Program-made: the position numbers and the translations under genes
The notes under the pieces: generated by a model
Seen by the model: only the letters and a program-made list of their open reading frames with translations
What the model was told of the DNA's origin: nothing
Database searches by the model: none
In this document: positions 59,747 to 64,000 of the stretch, one piece after another
How the letters are laid out: the number at the start of each line of letters is the position of its first letter
How positions within the stretch are numbered: the stretch's first letter is position 1
DNA from: Paenibacillus cellulosilyticus
GTDB taxonomy: Bacteria; Bacillota; Bacilli; Paenibacillales; Paenibacillaceae
Assembly (NCBI RefSeq): GCF_003182255.1
Contig: NZ_QGTQ01000003.1
Coordinates: 62,001 to 126,000 of the forward strand
DNA length: 64,000 nt
Direction: 5' to 3'

Positions 59747-60244
59747 ATGGCAATTCGTATTATTGTGAAAGATCCAGATCCAGTTCTGCGTGAGGTTGCG
59801 AAGGAAGTAACGAAATTCACGCCGAATCTGCATAAGCTGCTTACCGATATGGCAGCAACGATGTATGACGCAGAGGGCGTTGGCCTTGCTGCGCCTCAAG
59901 TTGGCATCTCTAAGCGTGTCATTGTTGTCGATGTTGGCGATGAGCGCGGTCTGATTGAGATGGTGAACCCTGTGATCACCCATAGTGAGGGTGATCAATA
60001 CGGTCCAGAAGGCTGCCTCAGTATTCCGAACCTGAATGGCGATGTGAGCCGCTTCAACCGTGTCGTTGTAGCAGGCCAAGACCGCAACGGCAATCCGTTC
60101 GAGGTTGACGCTGTTGGCTATCTGGCTCGTGCGTTCCAACACGAAATCGATCACTTGAACGGTATTCTGTTCACCGATATTGCAGAGAACGTATTCGACA
60201 TCACGAAGCAACAGCAGCAGCGCCGGCGCAAGGACGGAGAGTGA
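59747..60244 (+). CDS. def: Peptide deformylase
   Basis: The 165-residue iron/zinc enzyme removes the formyl group from nascent proteins. All three motifs are intact: GVGLAAPQVG (44-53), EGCLSIP with Cys90, and HEIDHLNG with His132, Glu133 and His136. The C-terminus is basic and Gln/Arg-rich. SD GAAGGG at about 9 nt. It sits directly before fmt, the enzyme that adds the formyl group, in the usual pair. Confidence 0.97.
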   Translation: MAIRIIVKDPDPVLREVAKEVTKFTPNLHKLLTDMAATMYDAEGVGLAAPQVGISKRVIVVDVGDERGLIEMVNPVITHSEGDQYGPEGCLSIPNLNGDVSRFNRVVVAGQDRNGNPFEVDAVGYLARAFQHEIDHLNGILFTDIAENVFDITKQQQQRRRKDGE

Positions 60245-60251
60245 GCCTTAC

Positions 60252-61205
60252 ATGAAAATCGTGTTTATGGGGACGCCATCATTTGCGGTCTCTTCGCTTG
60301 AACGCGTGCTGGAGGGCGGCCATGAGGTGGTCGCCGTCTTCACGCAGCCAGATCGTCCGAAGGGCAGAAAACGTGAGCTGACGCCGCCGCCTGTGAAAGC
60401 GGCTGCAATCAACCACGGTATTCCCGTTCATCAGCCTGAACGTATGCGCAGCGAGGAAGCAATCAAGCTAGTTGAATCGCTGAAGCCGGACTTAATCGTA
60501 ACGGCTGCATATGGTCAGATCCTGCCCCGTGCTGTACTCGAAGTACCTCGTCTGGGCTGTATTAACGTACACGGCTCGTTGCTGCCGAAATATCGCGGAG
60601 GCGCACCCATTCAGCGTTCCATTATTAATGGTGAACGCGTAACGGGCGTTACCATCATGTACATGGCTGAAGGTCTTGATACTGGCGATATGATTAGCCG
60701 CATTGAGGTGCCAATTGAAGATACGGATACATCCGGAACGTTATTCGAGAAGTTAAGCATCGCAGGTGCGGATCTGCTCGCACGCACGCTGCCTCAGATC
60801 GAAGCAGGCAATGTTACGGCAGTTCCGCAGGTGCACGAGGAAGCGACTTATGCTCCAAACTTGACGCGTGAGGATGAACGGATCGATTGGTCCCGCAGCG
60901 CACGTCAGCTGTTCGATCAAGTACGCGGCTTGTCGCCGATGGCAGGCGCCTTCACGCTTTGGAATGGTGAGCCGTTCAAGGTGTGGCGCTGCGTCGTAGA
61001 GCGTGCTGAGTCTGCAGAAAACGGTGCACAGGCGCCGGGTACGGTGCTGTCAGCTGATGCGGAAGGTATCGTCGTTCAGACTGGCACAGGTACACTCCGC
61101 CTGCTTGATATTCAGCCAGCCGGCAAACGTACGATGCCCGCGGCGGAATGGTTGAAAGGTGCACGTCTTGAACGTGGACAGCAGTTCGGCGGTGACGGGC
61201 AATGA
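60252..61205 (+). CDS. fmt: Methionyl-tRNA formyltransferase
   Basis: The 317-residue protein starts MKIVFMGTPSFAV. The formyl-THF domain has the catalytic HGSLLPKYRGGAPIQR segment and the C-terminal OB-like domain begins near residue 205. It formylates initiator Met-tRNA for translation start. Start at 60252, 7 bp after the def stop; rsmB overlaps its end by 4 nt. It is part of the def-fmt-rsmB chain. Confidence 0.96.
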   Translation: MKIVFMGTPSFAVSSLERVLEGGHEVVAVFTQPDRPKGRKRELTPPPVKAAAINHGIPVHQPERMRSEEAIKLVESLKPDLIVTAAYGQILPRAVLEVPRLGCINVHGSLLPKYRGGAPIQRSIINGERVTGVTIMYMAEGLDTGDMISRIEVPIEDTDTSGTLFEKLSIAGADLLARTLPQIEAGNVTAVPQVHEEATYAPNLTREDERIDWSRSARQLFDQVRGLSPMAGAFTLWNGEPFKVWRCVVERAESAENGAQAPGTVLSADAEGIVVQTGTGTLRLLDIQPAGKRTMPAAEWLKGARLERGQQFGGDGQ

Positions 61206-62743
61206 ATAATGCTAAAACGGGCGGCAGCACAGTCGGAAACGGCAATCGCCCTGCGAATAAATTAAATGCGAAGCCTCGTACAGCAGGAGGCAAGGGGTCC
61301 GGTCAGAAGCCAGGCTCTAGGCCGAATGGGGCTGCTGGCAACGGTGGTGCAACAGCTAAACGTCGTCCTGCTACAGCTCGCGAAGTAGCGCTCGACGTAC
61401 TTATTAAGGTAGAGCGAGAGCAGGCGTTCAGCAACCTTGTGCTGAATACGGCACTGCAGCATGCAGAGCTGTCTCGTCCTGATGCTGGACTTGCAACGGA
61501 GCTTGTATATGGGACGATTCAACGTAAGTTGTCGCTTGACTATGCACTCGCTGAGCTGGCATCGAAGGGGCTCGCGAAGCTGGAGCCATGGGTGCTGCAG
61601 CTGCTTCGGCTTAGCGCTTATCAGATTTTGTTCCTTGATCGCGTGCCCGCACACGCAGCGGTGAACGAAGCGGTCACGATCGCGAAGCGCCGTGGACATG
61701 CCGGTATTTCCGGCATGGTGAACGGAATGCTTCGCAACCTAATCCGGCGCCGCGAGGAGTTGTCGTCGGAAGCGGCGGCCGGCCAGCGAGGGCTTAGCCC
61801 GGCCCGCCGCATCGCGCTCCGCCACTCGTATCCCGAGTGGCTCGCTGCCCGCTGGATCGCCGCCTATGGCGAAGCGGCGGCGGAGAGCATCTGCGCGGCT
61901 GGCAATGAGCCGCCGCGCGCCAGCATTCGCGTCAATCCGCTTCGCGGGACGCGCGACAATGCGATCTCGATGCTCGCAGACGCTGGCATCGAGGCGGAAG
62001 CTTCGACGCTGTCTCCTTACGGCGTCGTCGCTCGAAGAGGCGGCAGCCTCGCGGACACGATTGGTTTCCGCGATGGCCGCTGGACGGTACAGGACGAGAG
62101 CTCGATGCTCGTCGCTCAGGCGGCTCAGCCGGCACCAGGCATGACGGTGCTCGACTGCTGTGCTGCGCCAGGCGGCAAGTCGACGCATCTGGCTGAACTG
62201 ATGCGCAACGAGGGACGTGTGATCGCGAATGATTTGCATCCACATAAGCGGGCTCTAGTGGAGCAGCAGGCGCAACGGCTTGGACTGAGCTGCATTGAGG
62301 CCGTTACAGGAGATGCAGCGGAGCTGGGCAGCCGATTCGCGCCATCGAGCTTCGATATCGTGCTGTTGGACGCACCATGCTCTGGTCTAGGCGTAATCGC
62401 TCGAAAGCCAGAGATCAAATGGACGAAGTCAGAGGATGATATTGCGGCGATTGCTTCGATTCAACATCAGCTGATTGATTCTGTTGCAAGCTTGGTTAAG
62501 CCAGGTGGTCGTCTCGTATACAGTACATGTACGATCGAGCGAGACGAGAATGAGAAACAAATTGAGCGTTTCCTTAAGCAGCATGCCGACTATGAACTGG
62601 ATACGAATTGGCCGGATGAACTGCTTGCTTCGCTGCGCGAGGCAGGGGCTGTCGGAGCTGACTTCCGCGGCGATGTTCAACTGCTGCCAAGCCACGTAGG
62701 AAGCGACGGTTTTTATATAGCAACGCTCCGCAGACGGGCCTAG
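61202..62743 (+). CDS. rsmB: 16S rRNA (cytosine-967 C5)-methyltransferase RsmB
   Basis: The 513-residue protein's NusB-like N-terminal domain starts near residue 58 (TAREVALDVLIKVEREQAF). The SAM-binding DCCAAPGGKSTHLAELM and the two cysteines, PCSGLG and STCTI (the catalytic one), are in the C-terminal half. A low-complexity Asn/Gly/Lys/Pro-rich extension of about 55 residues precedes the core and is not present in short homologues. It methylates C967 of 16S rRNA. It overlaps fmt by 4 nt. Confidence 0.95.
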   Translation: MNNAKTGGSTVGNGNRPANKLNAKPRTAGGKGSGQKPGSRPNGAAGNGGATAKRRPATAREVALDVLIKVEREQAFSNLVLNTALQHAELSRPDAGLATELVYGTIQRKLSLDYALAELASKGLAKLEPWVLQLLRLSAYQILFLDRVPAHAAVNEAVTIAKRRGHAGISGMVNGMLRNLIRRREELSSEAAAGQRGLSPARRIALRHSYPEWLAARWIAAYGEAAAESICAAGNEPPRASIRVNPLRGTRDNAISMLADAGIEAEASTLSPYGVVARRGGSLADTIGFRDGRWTVQDESSMLVAQAAQPAPGMTVLDCCAAPGGKSTHLAELMRNEGRVIANDLHPHKRALVEQQAQRLGLSCIEAVTGDAAELGSRFAPSSFDIVLLDAPCSGLGVIARKPEIKWTKSEDDIAAIASIQHQLIDSVASLVKPGGRLVYSTCTIERDENEKQIERFLKQHADYELDTNWPDELLASLREAGAVGADFRGDVQLLPSHVGSDGFYIATLRRRA

Positions 62744-62793
62744 CTGGGCCTTTGTGGTCTGCGATAGGTGTTTGTGGTAAAATAAATCATCAG

Positions 62794-62825
62794 CGGATGC
62801 GTATATGACGCGTCCGTCTTATTTT
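62794..62825 (+). terminator. Terminator-like hairpin between rsmB and rlmN
   Basis: CGGATGCGT (62794-62802) and ACGCGTCCG (62808-62816), a 9-bp stem with one G-U, followed by TCTTATTTT. It divides the cluster, although rlmN shows no clear own promoter. Confidence 0.55.
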
Positions 62826-62846
62826 AGACGTAGGTGTGATAACTAA

Positions 62847-63917
62847 ATGGCAAAAAAAATTACTCTGCCGGAAAAGCCTGCCATATATGACTATACGCTC
62901 GAAGAGCTGCAGCAATGGATGAAGGACAACGGCGAACCAGCCTTTCGTGCTGGACAATTGTTTGACTGGTTGTATGTCAAACGCGTACGGAGCTTCGAGG
63001 AGATGTCGAACCTGCCGAAGTCGCTGCGCGACAAACTCGTCTCGCAGTTTGGTTTCGTTACGCTTACCGAAATTACGAAGTTCGAGTCGAAGGATGGAAC
63101 AGTCAAATTTCTGTTCAATCTCCATGACAACCACGCAATCGAGACCGTTGTTATGCGGCATAACTACGGCAACAGCATTTGCGTTACGACGCAGGTCGGC
63201 TGCCGTGTCGGCTGTACGTTCTGTGCCTCGACGCTTGGCGGCCTGAAGCGGGACCTGACAGCGGGTGAGATTGTCGCACAAGTTGTATGGGCGCAGCAGC
63301 TGCTTGATGCAACTAATGAGCGTATATCGAGTATTGTAATTATGGGAATAGGCGAGCCGTTCGAAAATTACGACGCAACGATGAATTTCCTGCGTATTAT
63401 GATTCATGAGAAGGGGCTCAACATTGGTCAGCGCCACATTACAGTCTCGACTAGTGGCATCGTGCCGAACATTTATCGTTTCGCGGATGAGAACACGCAG
63501 ATTAACCTGGCGATTTCGATCCATGCGCCGAACGATGCGCTTCGTTCGAAGCTGATGCCGGTTAACCGTCGTTTCCCGTTCAACGATGTGATGGAGTCGC
63601 TTCGCTACTACATTGCGAAGACGGGTCGACGCATTACGTTTGAATATGCATTGATCGGTGGCGTTAATGACCGCCCTGAGCATGCAGAAGAGCTTGCGCA
63701 GGTGCTGCAGGGCATGCTGTGCCACGTTAACCTGATTCCGGTTAACCACGTGCCTGAGCGCAACTATGTGCGTACTCCGCGCGACGATATTTTTGAATTC
63801 CAGCGCATTCTCGAAAGGAACAAAATTAATGCGACGATTCGCAGGGAGCAGGGCCACGATATCGCGGCTGCATGCGGCCAGCTGCGGGCGAAGCATATGG
63901 AATCCACTGCGAGGTGA
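62847..63917 (+). CDS. rlmN: 23S rRNA (adenine-2503 C2)/tRNA methyltransferase RlmN
   Basis: The 356-residue radical-SAM enzyme has the [4Fe-4S]-binding CxxxCxxC at Cys119, Cys123 and Cys126 (CRVGCTFC) and the catalytic C-terminal Cys343 (AAACGQLR). [10 protein letters not shown] is typical. It methylates A2503 of 23S rRNA and A37 of some tRNAs. Start at 62847 with only a moderate TAGGTGTG SD. The prpC-type gene begins 6 bp after its stop. Confidence 0.96.
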   Translation: MAKKITLPEKPAIYDYTLEELQQWMKDNGEPAFRAGQLFDWLYVKRVRSFEEMSNLPKSLRDKLVSQFGFVTLTEITKFESKDGTVKFLFNLHDNHAIETVVMRHNYGNSICVTTQVGCRVGCTFCASTLGGLKRDLTAGEIVAQVVWAQQLLDATNERISSIVIMGIGEPFENYDATMNFLRIMIHEKGLNIGQRHITVSTSGIVPNIYRFADENTQINLAISIHAPNDALRSKLMPVNRRFPFNDVMESLRYYIAKTGRRITFEYALIGGVNDRPEHAEELAQVLQGMLCHVNLIPVNHVPERNYVRTPRDDIFEFQRILERNKINATIRREQGHDIAAACGQLRAKHMESTAR

Positions 63918-63923
63918 TCCGGA

Positions 63924-64000
63924 TTGATAATTGCTAGCCGTACGGATATTGGACGCGTCCGACAAGTAAATGAGGACAGTCATTGGGCTGTGCAGCTGCC
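63924..64000 (+). CDS. prpC: PP2C-type protein phosphatase, N-terminus only
   Basis: The gene is cut by the right window edge; 25 codons are visible. It starts with TTG, the only start available because a stop lies three codons upstream, and GAGGTGAT is a good SD. The reading MIIASRTDIGRVRQVNED carries the PP2C metal motif (DIGRVRxxNED). In Bacillus, prpC follows rlmN and partners the Ser/Thr kinase PrkC, which should come next outside this window. Confidence 0.88.
   Translation, partial: MIIASRTDIGRVRQVNEDSHWAVQL

Noticed and set aside
62790-63983. A 397-codon open frame on the minus strand opposite rlmN
   Set aside because: It is the exact antisense of a textbook rlmN with radical-SAM motifs, is rich in Arg/His/Asn and has no recognisable domain or SD.
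1-64000. CRISPR array, rRNA or tRNA genes
   Set aside because: No regularly spaced direct repeats and no recognisable tRNA cloverleaf or rRNA signature were seen on reading both strands.

Overview
The window looks like chromosomal DNA of a Gram-positive, endospore-former-type Bacillota of the Paenibacillaceae (Paenibacillus or Cohnella-like). This is inferred from gene content and order: acuA/acuC divergent from acsA, ylaN, ylbF-ylbG, yugN, RqcH, and a run remA-gmk-rpoZ-coaBC-priA-def-fmt-rsmB-rlmN-prpC that is the classic Bacillus order. SD sequences of the AGGAGG type precede most genes. No rRNA, tRNA, insertion sequence, prophage or CRISPR array was seen.

Layout. (1) 1-3.2 kb: acetate activation. 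AcsA is controlled by the acetyltransferase AcuA and the deacetylase AcuC (cut by the window edge), with a cre-like box in the divergent control region. (2) 3.2-16.2 kb: housekeeping genes, namely a bifunctional PBP, the potassium channel KtrB, YidC, ribosomal protein S4 with a structured leader, a GAF/GGDEF protein, a lipoprotein, an M29 aminopeptidase, an HPr-like protein without the catalytic histidine, YlaN and a methyltransferase. (3) 16.2-25 kb: a maltodextrin locus. A LacI regulator and GH15 glucoamylase are divergent from a binding protein, two permeases and a lipoprotein alpha-amylase, with three LacI/cre-like boxes in between. (4) 25.1-34.1 kb: an accessory, partly AT-rich segment of paired regulators and enzymes: two TetR/ketopantoate-reductase-like pairs, an AraC/SDR pair and an AraC/MFS pair. 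A second GH13 enzyme (34.2-35.9 kb) follows, so the segment may have been inserted into a larger starch/maltodextrin region. (5) 36-48 kb: a Ca2+/H+ exchanger, an Asp23 protein, FtsW/SpoVE, YugN, an M20 amidohydrolase, a two-gene XPB-helicase module, YlbF-YlbG, an uncharacterised 145-residue protein, a LysR regulator and a PHP phosphoesterase. (6) 48.2-64 kb: a compact triple-hairpin element, RqcH, a SERCA-type ATPase, DapF, and the remA-to-prpC housekeeping cluster.

The genes cooperate in recognisable units. AcuA and AcuC tune AcsA by lysine acetylation. Starch fragments are trimmed outside the cell, imported by MalEFG and hydrolysed by the GH15/GH13 enzymes under LacI control. The last cluster links biofilm control, nucleotide supply, CoA synthesis, replication restart and the start and maturation of translation. 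The least explained items are the XPB helicase with its overlapping partner gene, the twin TetR/reductase modules with long inverted repeats, the histidine-less HPr-like protein, an orphan promoter-terminator unit at 28.85-29.01 kb and the triple-hairpin element at 48.3 kb.
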